Part shown: positions 8,181 to 14,684 of the stretch, one piece after another
Layout of the letters: each line of letters opens with the position of its first letter
Position numbering within the stretch: the stretch's first letter is position 1
Source: Oscillospiraceae bacterium
Lineage (GTDB): Bacteria; Bacillota; Clostridia; Oscillospirales; Acutalibacteraceae
DNA length: 14,899 nucleotides
Direction of reading: 5' to 3'
NCBI GenBank assembly: GCA_029007475.1
Contig: JAQXHW010000117.1
Location: 1 to 14,899 of the forward strand
The notes under the pieces: model-generated
Databases searched by the model: none
Seen by the model: the letters and a program-made list of their open reading frames with translations, nothing else
What the model was told of the DNA's origin: nothing
Program-made: the position numbers and the translations under genes

Positions 8181-8213
8181 TTATGATTCCATTGAACAAT
8201 TAATCTGAGATTG

Positions 8214-8230
8214 TTTGACTCTCTTTGACT
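8214..8230 (-). promoter_or_regulatory. CtsR operator box A (perfect direct heptads)
   Basis: On the minus strand this reads AGTCAAA-GAG-AGTCAAA, two perfect heptads separated by three bases, exactly the established CtsR box form (RGTCAAA-N3-RGTCAAA). It lies upstream of the ctsR promoter -35. A third, weaker heptad (AGTCAGT, 8234-8240) continues in the same 10-base register. Confidence 0.88.
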
Positions 8231-8239
8231 TTTACTGAC

Positions 8240-8256
8240 TTTGACTTTCTCTGACT
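8240..8256 (-). promoter_or_regulatory. CtsR operator box B overlapping the -35 element
   Basis: On the minus strand this reads AGTCAGA-GAA-AGTCAAA, a CtsR box with one heptad perfect and one with a single change. The plus-strand TTTGACT heptad at 8240-8246 contains the TTGACT -35 hexamer of the ctsR promoter, so CtsR bound here should block RNA polymerase directly. Confidence 0.85.
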
Positions 8257-8269
8257 TTTGGAATAGAAT
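8241..8269 (+). promoter_or_regulatory. SigA-type promoter of the ctsR-mcsA-mcsB-clpC operon
   Basis: The -35 hexamer TTGACT (8241-8246) and the -10 hexamer TAGAAT (8264-8269) are separated by the optimal 17 bases. Each hexamer has one deviation from consensus. Transcription would begin near 8276, inside CtsR box C. The -35 lies in CtsR box B, so the promoter is bracketed by operators. Confidence 0.82.
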
Positions 8270-8277
8270 ATAGTCAA

Positions 8278-8294
8278 GGTCAGAAAAGGTCAAA
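8278..8294 (+). promoter_or_regulatory. CtsR operator box C at the transcription start
   Basis: On the plus strand this reads GGTCAGA-AAA-GGTCAAA, a CtsR box in the standard seven-three-seven form with one changed base in the first heptad. A further half-match (AGTCAAG, 8272-8278) overlaps its left end. It covers the predicted start of transcription. Confidence 0.88.
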
Positions 8295-8320
8295 TTAGAA
8301 AAATAGAGAAATAAAACTTT

Positions 8321-8339
8321 GAGGTGACTTATGAGATGA
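8321..8339 (+). other. Probable original ctsR start (ATG) with TGA as third codon
   Basis: GAGGTGA (8321-8327) is complementary to the 16S rRNA tail, and ATG at 8331 is correctly spaced from it. The frame reads Met-Arg-stop, then Ser-Asp-Leu-Leu-Thr-Glu-Tyr-Ile-Met, joining the ctsR frame without a shift. The codons after the TGA match the conserved CtsR N-terminus, so this appears to be the ancestral start. A second minimal frame, ATGAAGTGA (8336-8344), overlaps it. Confidence 0.65.
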
Positions 8340-8363
8340 AGTGATTTACTCACAGAATATATT

Positions 8364-8777
8364 ATGGAAATGATTGATGCCGAGGGCAACGCCGAAATAC
8401 GCAGAAACGAGCTGGCAGACCATTTCGGCTGTGTACCGAGTCAGATTAACTATGTGATTACCTCGCGGTTTACTCCCGAGCAGGGTTATGTGGTTGAGTC
8501 AAAACGCGGCGGCGGCGGATATATTCGTATTACCCGCATAAAAACCGATAAAAATACTGCCCTTATGCATATAATTAATTCCATAGGTCAGGAGCTTGAT
8601 AATATTACCGCTCAGGTGATGATTAAAAACCTCCTATCCTCGTCAATAATAGGGGAGGAAGCCGCAAGAATTATGCTGTCGGCAACATCTGAGAGAAGTC
8701 TGGGTTTAGTACCTACACCCCAGCGCGATAAGGTGCGGGCAACAATGTATAAAAATATGTTACTTTCAATAATCTAA
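8364..8777 (+). CDS. ctsR: CtsR, repressor of class III stress (clp) genes; start region interrupted
   Basis: CtsR is a winged-helix repressor of clp genes that is inactivated by heat and targeted by McsB and ClpC. This reading frame gives 137 residues with the recognition segment VPSQINYVITSRF (24-36) and the wing SKRGGGGYIRI (46-56). R48 matches the wing arginine phosphorylated by McsB in studied homologs. The C-terminal part (about 65-137) is the helical dimerisation and ClpC-contact domain. Homologs have about 150 residues and begin with a segment like SDIIEQYI. Here the matching residues SDLLTEYI are encoded at 8340-8363, in frame but upstream of the only available ATG (8364), which has no ribosome binding site. 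A good site (GAGGTGA, 8321-8327) precedes ATG 8331, yet codon three of that frame is TGA (8337-8339). So the gene is either N-terminally shortened, damaged, or affected by a sequence error. Confidence 0.88.
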   Translation: MEMIDAEGNAEIRRNELADHFGCVPSQINYVITSRFTPEQGYVVESKRGGGGYIRITRIKTDKNTALMHIINSIGQELDNITAQVMIKNLLSSSIIGEEAARIMLSATSERSLGLVPTPQRDKVRATMYKNMLLSII

Positions 8778-8789
8778 GGAGGAAGAAAT

Positions 8790-9308
8790 ATGAAATGCGA
8801 AAAATGTAAAGGACGAGAGGCCACAACTCACGTTAAAAGAGTGGTAAACGGCAGATATGAGGAATATATGCTCTGTGCCGACTGTGCTCACGAAATGGGC
8901 TTTGATAATGTATTTTCATTTGAGATGCCCGACATGTTCTCCGGACTTGTTCAGAGCCTTTTCGGAGCTCTCCCTGCAAGAAGCGGTGCAAGCAGATGTC
9001 CTGAGTGCGGAAGTACCTTCGGGGATATCCAAAACACAGGAAAGGTAGGCTGTGCAGAATGTTACCGAGTTTTCCGTTCAGAGCTAATGCCTTCGATTAA
9101 GAGAATTCACGGAAACACAGCTCACTGCGGAAAGATTCCCTACACGGTTGAGCCCGACGGCAAGAAAGATAATCAAAAAAAGAGAAATCAAACCGAGCTT
9201 GAGAGAATGAACAATGAACTGAAAGCGGCTGTTGAAGCTCAGAATTTTGAGAGAGCCGCCGAGCTTCGCGACAAAATAAAGGAAATGGAGAGTGAGCAGA
9301 ATGGCTGA
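8790..9308 (+). CDS. mcsA: McsA, zinc-binding activator of the McsB arginine kinase
   Basis: McsA activates McsB and takes part in stress control of CtsR. The 172-residue protein shows paired zinc-finger cysteines: C3/C6 with C29/C32, and C70/C73 with C88/C91. A coiled UVR-type segment follows near residues 136-170 (ELERMNNELKAAVEAQNFER then AAELRDKIKE). Family members have the same layout of cysteine-rich N-terminal half plus UVR tail. The ATG follows TAAGGAGGA with good spacing. It starts 12 bases after the ctsR stop and overlaps mcsB by eight bases, in the canonical order ctsR-mcsA-mcsB-clpC. Loss of one finger, seen in some lineages, is not the case here. Confidence 0.95.
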   Translation: MKCEKCKGREATTHVKRVVNGRYEEYMLCADCAHEMGFDNVFSFEMPDMFSGLVQSLFGALPARSGASRCPECGSTFGDIQNTGKVGCAECYRVFRSELMPSIKRIHGNTAHCGKIPYTVEPDGKKDNQKKRNQTELERMNNELKAAVEAQNFERAAELRDKIKEMESEQNG

Positions 9309-10281
9309 TAATGTATATATTTCCTCAAGAGTGCGCTTGGCAAGAAACCTAAAGGATTATCCGTTTCCTCTTAGAATGGATGACAAGCAAAAGCACGAGG
9401 TTATCGAGAGGGTAAAGGCGGTTATTCCCACTCTTTCTCAGAAATTACAGTTTGTTGAGCTGTCCGATTTGTCTGAAAACGCACTTGTTTCCATGGTGGA
9501 GCGTCACCTAATCAGCCCTGAATTTGCAGGAAAGAAAGAGGGCAGAGCCTTGGTTGTCTCCGAGGATGAGAGCGTGAGCATCATGATTAACGAGGAGGAC
9601 CACCTGAGAATACAGGTTATTATGCCGGGACTTTCCCTTGAGGAAGCCTACAAGGTTGCAGAAAAAATAGATACAGAGCTCTCACAGAAGCTCGAATTTG
9701 CTTTTGATAAGGAGTTAGGCTACCTTACTGAGTGTCCTACAAATCTGGGTACAGGTATGAGGGCTTCCGTTATGATGCATCTTGCCGGACTTGCTGAGTC
9801 AAGAAGCGTTACCCGAATTGCTTCCAATCTCCAAAAGTTAGGCTTTACCATAAGGGGTACCTACGGAGAGGGCACAGAGGCTCCCTCATGTATGTATCAG
9901 TTGAGCAATCAGGTTACCCTGGGACTTTCCGAGAAAACTGCAATAGATAATATTATGAGTGTTGCCGCTAAGCTGTCTGAATCTGAGCTTGCTACCCGAG
10001 AAAAGCTCATGGAGAGCATGGAGTATCAGGATAAGATCAGCCGTAGCTTGGGTATTCTCCTAACCGCAAGACTGATTAGCTTCAGCGAAGCCGCAAGGCT
10101 CCTCAATAACGTGAGAATGGGTATAGCTGAGGGCATTATTGAGGATGTTAACTTAGATACGGTTGACAGGCTTATGGTAGATATTCAGCCTGCGAGCTTA
10201 ATGCTTTCAGAGGGTAAGAGTCTTACTCCTCAGGAGAGGGATAAAACGAGAGCCGAGCTTATTAAAAAGGCTCTGAGATAA
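9301..10281 (+). CDS. mcsB: McsB, protein arginine kinase
   Basis: McsB phosphorylates arginines on CtsR and on damaged proteins, which marks them for ClpC-ClpP. The 326-residue protein has the ATP:guanido phosphotransferase motifs: ISSRVRLARNLKDYPFP at its N-terminus, CPTNLGTGMRASVMMHL with active-site C145, and YGEGTEA (188-194) with the acidic substrate-site residues. Its C-terminal RDKTRA (313-318) matches the RDxxRA phospho-arginine allosteric motif. It is shorter than the 363 residues of B. subtilis McsB, mainly through a shorter N-terminal leader and C-terminal tail. The usual EAxGN segment is here EAPSC, a local deviation. ATG 9301 is preferred over GTG 9292 because GGAGAG (9287-9292) is well placed for it. 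The start overlaps the mcsA stop. Confidence 0.95.
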   Translation: MADNVYISSRVRLARNLKDYPFPLRMDDKQKHEVIERVKAVIPTLSQKLQFVELSDLSENALVSMVERHLISPEFAGKKEGRALVVSEDESVSIMINEEDHLRIQVIMPGLSLEEAYKVAEKIDTELSQKLEFAFDKELGYLTECPTNLGTGMRASVMMHLAGLAESRSVTRIASNLQKLGFTIRGTYGEGTEAPSCMYQLSNQVTLGLSEKTAIDNIMSVAAKLSESELATREKLMESMEYQDKISRSLGILLTARLISFSEAARLLNNVRMGIAEGIIEDVNLDTVDRLMVDIQPASLMLSEGKSLTPQERDKTRAELIKKALR

Positions 10282-10300
10282 GAAAACGGCAGGTTTTCTT
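10280..10300 (+). other. Hairpin between mcsB and clpC
   Basis: A perfect 8-bp inverted repeat, AAGAAAAC (10280-10287) with GTTTTCTT (10293-10300), has a five-base loop and overlaps the mcsB stop codon. No separate T-tract follows. It could be an mRNA processing or partial attenuation site that uncouples clpC from mcsB. I see no CtsR heptads or convincing promoter in the 75-base gap. Confidence 0.4.
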
Positions 10301-10356
10301 TAGAAGTATTTGGAATATATGAATATACCTCAAATTTGAAAGGGATGAAAAATAGA

Positions 10357-12816
10357 ATGTATAACTTTAAGGGATTTACAAGTAAAGCTAACGATGCTAT
10401 CAATATCGCTATTGAAGAAGCAGGAAAAATGGGCCATACCTATATAGGTACGGAGCACCTGCTTTTAGGACTCATACTTGAGGATACGGGAGTTGCGGCG
10501 GCAGTACTGAAAGATTCCGGTCTTGACGCCGAGAAGTTTGAGGAAAAGCTTCGTGAGTCAATCGGAGTAGGCAGAGAAACCTCTCTCTCTCCCGATGATT
10601 TTACTCCTCGCACAAAACGTGCTATGCAGAACGCTGTACTTACCTCTGCGAGAATCGGTCATAACTTCGTGGGTACCGAGCATCTGCTCGTTGCGGTAAT
10701 CTCCGAAAGTGACAGCTATGCCGTCAAGTTCCTAAATGAGCTGGGTGTGAGCACATCTACTGTAATGACAACTTTAAGGCAGAGTCTTTCAGAGGGTAAT
10801 ACCGAGGGCGGCTCTGACGGCTTTAATACGAAGGGCAGTAAAAATGCTTCTAAGGGCAAGACAGCTACTCTCGAGAAATACGGCAGAGACCTCAGCGAGG
10901 CGGCTAAAAAGGGTGAGATTGACCCTGTAATCGGCAGAGATAAGGAGATAGCGCGTGTTATTCAGATTCTCTCAAGACGCACTAAGAATAATCCTGTTTT
11001 AATCGGTGAGCCCGGTGTTGGTAAAACCGCTGTTGCGGAGGGGTTGGCACTAAAGATTGCCGAGGGAAATGTTCCCGAAAACCTTATCAATAAACGCGTT
11101 GTAAGCCTAAACCTTACCTCTATGATTGCAGGCACAAAGTACCGCGGAGAATTTGAGGAGAGAATCAAGGCTGTTATCGACGAGCTTATGGAGTCAAAGG
11201 AGATTATTCTCTTTATTGACGAGCTCCATACCATAGTTGGCGCAGGCTCAGCCGAGGGCTCAGCCGATGCGGCAAATATCCTAAAGCCCTCTCTTGCTAA
11301 GGGCGATTTTCAGATTATCGGCGCTACAACCTTGGAGGAATACAGAAAGTATATCGAAAAGGATTCTGCGCTGGAGCGAAGATTCCAGCCTGTTAAGGTT
11401 TTGGAGCCTACCTTGGAGGAGTCCGTAGAAATTCTAAAGGGTATTCGTGACCGCTATGAGGCGCACCATAAGGTAAGCATTACCGACGAGGCAATCGAAG
11501 CTGCGGTAACGCTTTCCTCAAAGTATATTGCAGATAGATTTTTACCCGACAAGGCTATTGACTTGATTGATGAATCAGCCTCTAAGGTGCGACTTGAGAC
11601 TCTTACGGCACCGCCTGAGCTTCAATCGCTTGAGAAGGAAATTGAAAAGCTGGAAAAAGAGAAATCTGAGGCAGTTAATTCTCAGAATTTCGAAGCAGCA
11701 GCTAAAATCCGTGACGAGCAAAAGGCAAAATCGGAGGAGCTTTCAAAGCTCAAAAAGGATTGGCAGGAGAGCAGCAGTGCTTCTCATAAAGAGGTAACGG
11801 CCGGGGATATCGCAAAGATTGTGTCCGATTGGTCGGGAATCCCGGTAGGAGAGCTTTCTAAGGATGAGAGTCAGCGACTTCTTACTCTCGAGCAGGAGCT
11901 TCATGCTCGCGTTGTGGGTCAGGAGGAGGCTGTAAAAGCTGTCGCAAAGGCGGTAAGACGAAGCCGAGCAGGACTCAAAGACCCGAACAGACCCGTAGGC
12001 TCCTTTATATTCTTAGGCCCTACCGGTGTGGGTAAAACCGAGCTTTCAAAGGCTTTGGCAGAGGCAATGTTCGGAGACGAGAACGCAATGCTCCGTCTTG
12101 ATATGAGCGAGTACATGGAGAAGCATACCGTGGCTAAGCTCATTGGCTCGCCTCCCGGTTATGTTGGCTTTGACGAGGGCGGTCAGCTTACCGAGAGAGT
12201 AAGGAGAAAGCCCTACTCGGTAATTCTTTTTGACGAGATTGAAAAGGCTCACCCCGATGTGTTCAATATGCTTTTGCAGATTCTCGAGGACGGACGGCTT
12301 ACAGATTCTCAGGGCAGAACAGTAAGCTTCAAGAACACCGTGATTATAATGACCTCTAACGTCGGAGCACGTCAGATTGTGAATAACGCAGTGACGGTAG
12401 GCTTTAACAGCGAGAGCAAGGAGAATACTTCACAGGATAGAGAAAAACTCAAGGAGACCGTAATGGGTGAGCTGAAAGCAGTATTCAGACCTGAGTTTCT
12501 CAACCGAGTTGACGACATAATTGTATTCAATAAGCTCACATCCGAGGAGATTAAGGAAATTGCACAGCTTATGCTTAAATCATTATCAAAGCGAATGGCG
12601 GATTTAGGTCTGAAGTTTGAAATTTCAGATAAAGCATTGGAGGAAATTGCAAAGGCAGGCTTTGACGAGGCCTACGGAGCAAGACCCCTTCGCAGAGTTA
12701 TTACTACCAAGATTGAGGATGAGCTTTCAGAAAGACTTCTCTCAGGCGAATTTGAGGGCAAGTCGGCAGTTACCTGTGACTTCGAAAACGGAGAGTTTAC
12801 GTTTAGCTGCAGCTAA
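10357..12816 (+). CDS. clpC: ClpC, AAA+ unfoldase of the ClpCP protease
   Basis: ClpC unfolds tagged proteins and feeds them to ClpP. The 819-residue protein has two N-terminal repeats (GHTYIGTEHLLLGLI and GHNFVGTEHLLVAVI, residues 1-150) that bind adaptors and phospho-arginine. The first ATPase domain has Walker A GEPGVGKT (217-224) and Walker B D288-E289. A middle domain with a UVR-like coil lies near 430-460. The second ATPase domain has Walker A GPTGVGKT (554-561) and Walker B D626-E627. The VGF tripeptide at 681-683 is the ClpP-docking loop, so it is a protease partner and not a ClpB-like disaggregase. Starts at TTG 10336 and ATG 10345 are possible. ATG 10357 best matches homologs, although GAAAGGG (10338-10344) is rather far from it. 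It is the last gene of the ctsR operon. Confidence 0.96.
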   Translation: MYNFKGFTSKANDAINIAIEEAGKMGHTYIGTEHLLLGLILEDTGVAAAVLKDSGLDAEKFEEKLRESIGVGRETSLSPDDFTPRTKRAMQNAVLTSARIGHNFVGTEHLLVAVISESDSYAVKFLNELGVSTSTVMTTLRQSLSEGNTEGGSDGFNTKGSKNASKGKTATLEKYGRDLSEAAKKGEIDPVIGRDKEIARVIQILSRRTKNNPVLIGEPGVGKTAVAEGLALKIAEGNVPENLINKRVVSLNLTSMIAGTKYRGEFEERIKAVIDELMESKEIILFIDELHTIVGAGSAEGSADAANILKPSLAKGDFQIIGATTLEEYRKYIEKDSALERRFQPVKVLEPTLEESVEILKGIRDRYEAHHKVSITDEAIEAAVTLSSKYIADRFLPDKAIDLIDESASKVRLETLTAPPELQSLEKEIEKLEKEKSEAVNSQNFEAAAKIRDEQKAKSEELSKLKKDWQESSSASHKEVTAGDIAKIVSDWSGIPVGELSKDESQRLLTLEQELHARVVGQEEAVKAVAKAVRRSRAGLKDPNRPVGSFIFLGPTGVGKTELSKALAEAMFGDENAMLRLDMSEYMEKHTVAKLIGSPPGYVGFDEGGQLTERVRRKPYSVILFDEIEKAHPDVFNMLLQILEDGRLTDSQGRTVSFKNTVIIMTSNVGARQIVNNAVTVGFNSESKENTSQDREKLKETVMGELKAVFRPEFLNRVDDIIVFNKLTSEEIKEIAQLMLKSLSKRMADLGLKFEISDKALEEIAKAGFDEAYGARPLRRVITTKIEDELSERLLSGEFEGKSAVTCDFENGEFTFSCS

Positions 12817-12822
12817 TTAAAT

Positions 12823-12858
12823 AGGGCGGTATAGAAATATGCCGCCCTTAGGTATTTT
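12823..12858 (+). terminator. Rho-independent terminator after clpC
   Basis: AGGGCGGTATA (12823-12833) pairs with TATGCCGCCCT (12838-12848) over 11 bases with one G-U and a GAAA loop. TTAGGTATTTTTT follows. It lies just after the clpC stop and ends the stress operon. Confidence 0.9.
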
Positions 12859-12871
12859 TTATAAATACAAC

Positions 12872-12900
12872 TTGCAAAGAGAAAGTAAATATGGTAAAAT
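12872..12900 (+). promoter_or_regulatory. SigA-type promoter of the lipoprotein gene
   Basis: TTGCAA (12872-12877) and TAAAAT (12895-12900) are separated by exactly 17 bases, with two and one deviations from consensus respectively. The predicted transcript would start near 12907, about 36 bases before the gene. No CtsR heptads are seen here, so the gene is probably not part of the CtsR regulon. Confidence 0.72.
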
Positions 12901-12942
12901 ATCAAAAGGATTTATCCAATATATCATTTGGGGATGCAGATT

Positions 12943-13626
12943 ATGAAAAAGTTAATTGCGGTAATTATGCTTGTTTTAATGGTTGTTTCGCTTGCGGCCT
13001 GCTCTGCTGATAACAGCCCAAACACCCCCAGTGCTATCGGCAATAAGGACCGTGCCGAGAAGTTCGAAGAAGATGTAAACAAGGTTGAGGAAAAGTCAGG
13101 CAAGGGTATTCTTGCAAATGACGCTACCTTGGGAAATGTCCTTACCGGCACTGCTGTTGTCCGTGTGCTTGAGTTTTCCGGTGACGATAAGCCTGAGATG
13201 TATGTTGCTTATTCTGACGGCACAAAGCCCTATGCTAACAAGCAGCAGATTTACGGCTTCGACAACGGCCCATACGAGTTTTTTTCCGAGAGAAAGGGAA
13301 ATCTTGAACTCTCAGAGATTACCTCAAAATCCTCAGCAGATGCTAAGGCTCCCTGTATTTGGATTTACACCGACGAATCGGGAATCTCTTACCTTGTTAT
13401 AGGTGAGGATCTCTCAAAAGAAGCTCACTATTATTCCTACGTTACTGTTAATCCCGACGGCACTAAGGTTTACAACATAGTTGAGAAATTCACAGGTCTT
13501 AACGGCAAAGTTTACGAGGGTACATACGAAAAAATCGAGCTTGCAGGTATAACTCAGGACGAAGCAAACGCAATCTTTGCAAAAAATGAGGAAGCACTCA
13601 AGCTAATTGAGGCCGGTAAAAACTAA
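12943..13626 (+). CDS. Predicted lipoprotein of unknown function
   Basis: I do not recognise a family. The 227-residue product begins MKKLIAVIMLVLMVVSLAAC, a lipoprotein signal peptide with lipobox LAAC and lipidation at C20, so it should be anchored on the outer face of the membrane. A short polar Ser/Asn/Pro linker follows, then a charged helical stretch (about 32-45). The rest looks like a beta-rich soluble domain with repeated short Gly-Asp turns (FSGDDKPEMYVAYSDG, VNPDGTKVYNIVEKF) and a terminal helix (ITQDEANAIFAKNEEALKLI). ATG 12943 is chosen because GGGGA at 12930-12934 lies eight bases upstream and the signal sequence starts there; an in-frame TTG at 12928 is less likely. It has its own promoter and lies alone between terminators. 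Its stop codon is also the left flank of an inserted repeat element. Confidence 0.85.
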   Translation: MKKLIAVIMLVLMVVSLAACSADNSPNTPSAIGNKDRAEKFEEDVNKVEEKSGKGILANDATLGNVLTGTAVVRVLEFSGDDKPEMYVAYSDGTKPYANKQQIYGFDNGPYEFFSERKGNLELSEITSKSSADAKAPCIWIYTDESGISYLVIGEDLSKEAHYYSYVTVNPDGTKVYNIVEKFTGLNGKVYEGTYEKIELAGITQDEANAIFAKNEEALKLIEAGKN

Positions 13627-13787
13627 GGGACCACTGAATAAATCACATATGAAGATTGTTTGCGCATCTTGCTTGCTTATTTTCCGTCAGCTTACCCCAA
13701 AAATCCTCGTAATGCGTCAGCATTACTGCGGTTTATTTGTCCAATCTGACGGCGCAATATGCACAAACGATTTAATCAGTGCTTCCC
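13627..13787. mobile_element. MITE-like inverted-repeat element, about 161 bp
   Basis: The ends are inverted repeats: the left end begins GGGACCACTGAATAAATC and the reverse complement of the right end begins GGGAAGCACTGATTAAATC, matching at 16 of 19 aligned positions. Pairing continues inward: 13658-13672 with 13754-13768 (13 of 15), CCGTCAG (13684-13690) with CTGACGG (13746-13752), and a core hairpin GTAATGC-GTCA-GCATTAC (13709-13726). TAA flanks both ends (13624-13626 and 13788-13790), consistent with a 3-bp target duplication. It contains no credible gene. It is most likely a non-autonomous element mobilised by a transposase elsewhere; the transposase family is not identifiable from this copy. 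Confidence 0.75.
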
Positions 13788-13804
13788 TAAATCATTTATA
13801 CGAC

Positions 13805-13838
13805 AAAATCCCGAGGACTTAATTATCCTCGGGATTTT
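13805..13838. terminator. Bidirectional terminator between lipoprotein gene and hisJ
   Basis: AAAATCCCGAGGA (13805-13817) and TCCTCGGGATTTT (13826-13838) form a perfect 13-bp stem with an eight-base loop. It has a T-tract on the plus side and, read from the other strand, one on the minus side. It can end both converging transcripts. The repeat element now separates it from the lipoprotein gene. Confidence 0.92.
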
Positions 13839-13862
13839 TGCGTACTATTAATCTTGCTGTGC

Positions 13863-14684
13863 TTATATGCTATCGTACTTAACCTCGCCCTCTGAAATCC
13901 GGGCGATTCTTGTAAAGCCACATTCTTTTGCAAGCTCTAAGGCTTTATCGAAGCCGTGGGTAAGCATTCTCATATCGTGACAGTCGGAGTTTATAATAAC
14001 GTCACAACCGCAGTCCCTGATAATTCTTAAGAGTTCCTTTGATGGGTAGGGCGTGGTGCGATAACCCCGCGCCATGGCTCCCGTATTAATCTCAAAGAGA
14101 GGCTTTTTCTCAGACTTCGAAAGTTTCTCTATGGCCTTTTTCGCCGCGTTTATGTAGCGTGGATTTTTTGAATCGAAAAGAGGGGTACTCTCTTTTTCGT
14201 CGAACTTCTTAAGCAAATCAAGGTGAGCGATAATGTCAGCCTTTGTTCTTTCAAAAAGCTCTCCCACAAGCTCGAAGTACCTTTCGGCAACAATCATAGG
14301 GTCGTTTTCAAAATGCTTCTTTATACCGGCTTTTAGGATATCGGCGGTGCTGTCCATGTAGAGAATACCGTCGGGGGTTTCAATTCCGTGTACTGCGCCG
14401 ATGATGAAATCGTATTCGCCCTTTGGCGGCTCACTCAGAATATCCTGTTCAAGACCTAAGAGTATCTCAAGCTTGTCTTTATATTTCTCTTTCAGAAATA
14501 AAACTTCCTCGCGATACATCTCAAGTCCCTCTTCGGTCATAGTCCAGTTTTCGTTTGGAAGTGGGCTGTGACCGGAAAAACCGAGAACCTTAATTCCCTG
14601 TGAGCAGGCGGCAAGAACAATCTCTTCGGGAGAATTTTTGCCGTCGCAGTAAGTGCTGTGGGTGTGATAATTTACTGAAATCAT
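13863..14684 (-). CDS. hisJ: Histidinol-phosphatase, PHP family (HisJ type)
   Basis: This predicted metal-dependent phosphatase converts histidinol phosphate to histidinol, the penultimate chemical stage of histidine synthesis. The 273-residue protein has the PHP metal-site motifs in order: HTHSTYCDG (H7, H9), GFSGHSP (H39), LLGLEQD (E79), GAVHG (H99), DIIAHLDLLKKF, EINTGAMARGY and NSDCHD (D234, H236). Length fits the HisJ/HisK family (about 268 residues in B. subtilis). The start ATG overlaps the hisE stop by four bases (ATGA), which places it in a histidine operon and favours histidinol phosphate over other PHP substrates. It converges on the lipoprotein gene and ends 25 bases before the shared terminator. 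Confidence 0.92.
   Translation of the reverse strand: MISVNYHTHSTYCDGKNSPEEIVLAACSQGIKVLGFSGHSPLPNENWTMTEEGLEMYREEVLFLKEKYKDKLEILLGLEQDILSEPPKGEYDFIIGAVHGIETPDGILYMDSTADILKAGIKKHFENDPMIVAERYFELVGELFERTKADIIAHLDLLKKFDEKESTPLFDSKNPRYINAAKKAIEKLSKSEKKPLFEINTGAMARGYRTTPYPSKELLRIIRDCGCDVIINSDCHDMRMLTHGFDKALELAKECGFTRIARISEGEVKYDSI

Noticed and set aside
8141..8256. CRISPR-like array
   Set aside because: Repeat units are seven to ten bases with no unique spacers of 30 or so bases; they fit CtsR heptads and a short tandem repeat.
8337..8339. TGA reassigned to an amino acid in this organism
   Set aside because: All the other genes run full length without any internal TGA, and tryptophan is encoded by TGG (for example in carB). 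A recoded genome should use TGA inside many genes.
8174..8389. Minus-strand open frame of 71 residues through the ctsR control region
   Set aside because: Its codons are the CtsR operator repeats and its start lies inside ctsR; the operator and promoter reading explains the sequence better.
13607..13822. A 71-residue open frame across the repeat element
   Set aside because: It runs through the inverted repeat and into the terminator, overlaps the end of the lipoprotein gene, has no ribosome binding site and no recognisable protein features.
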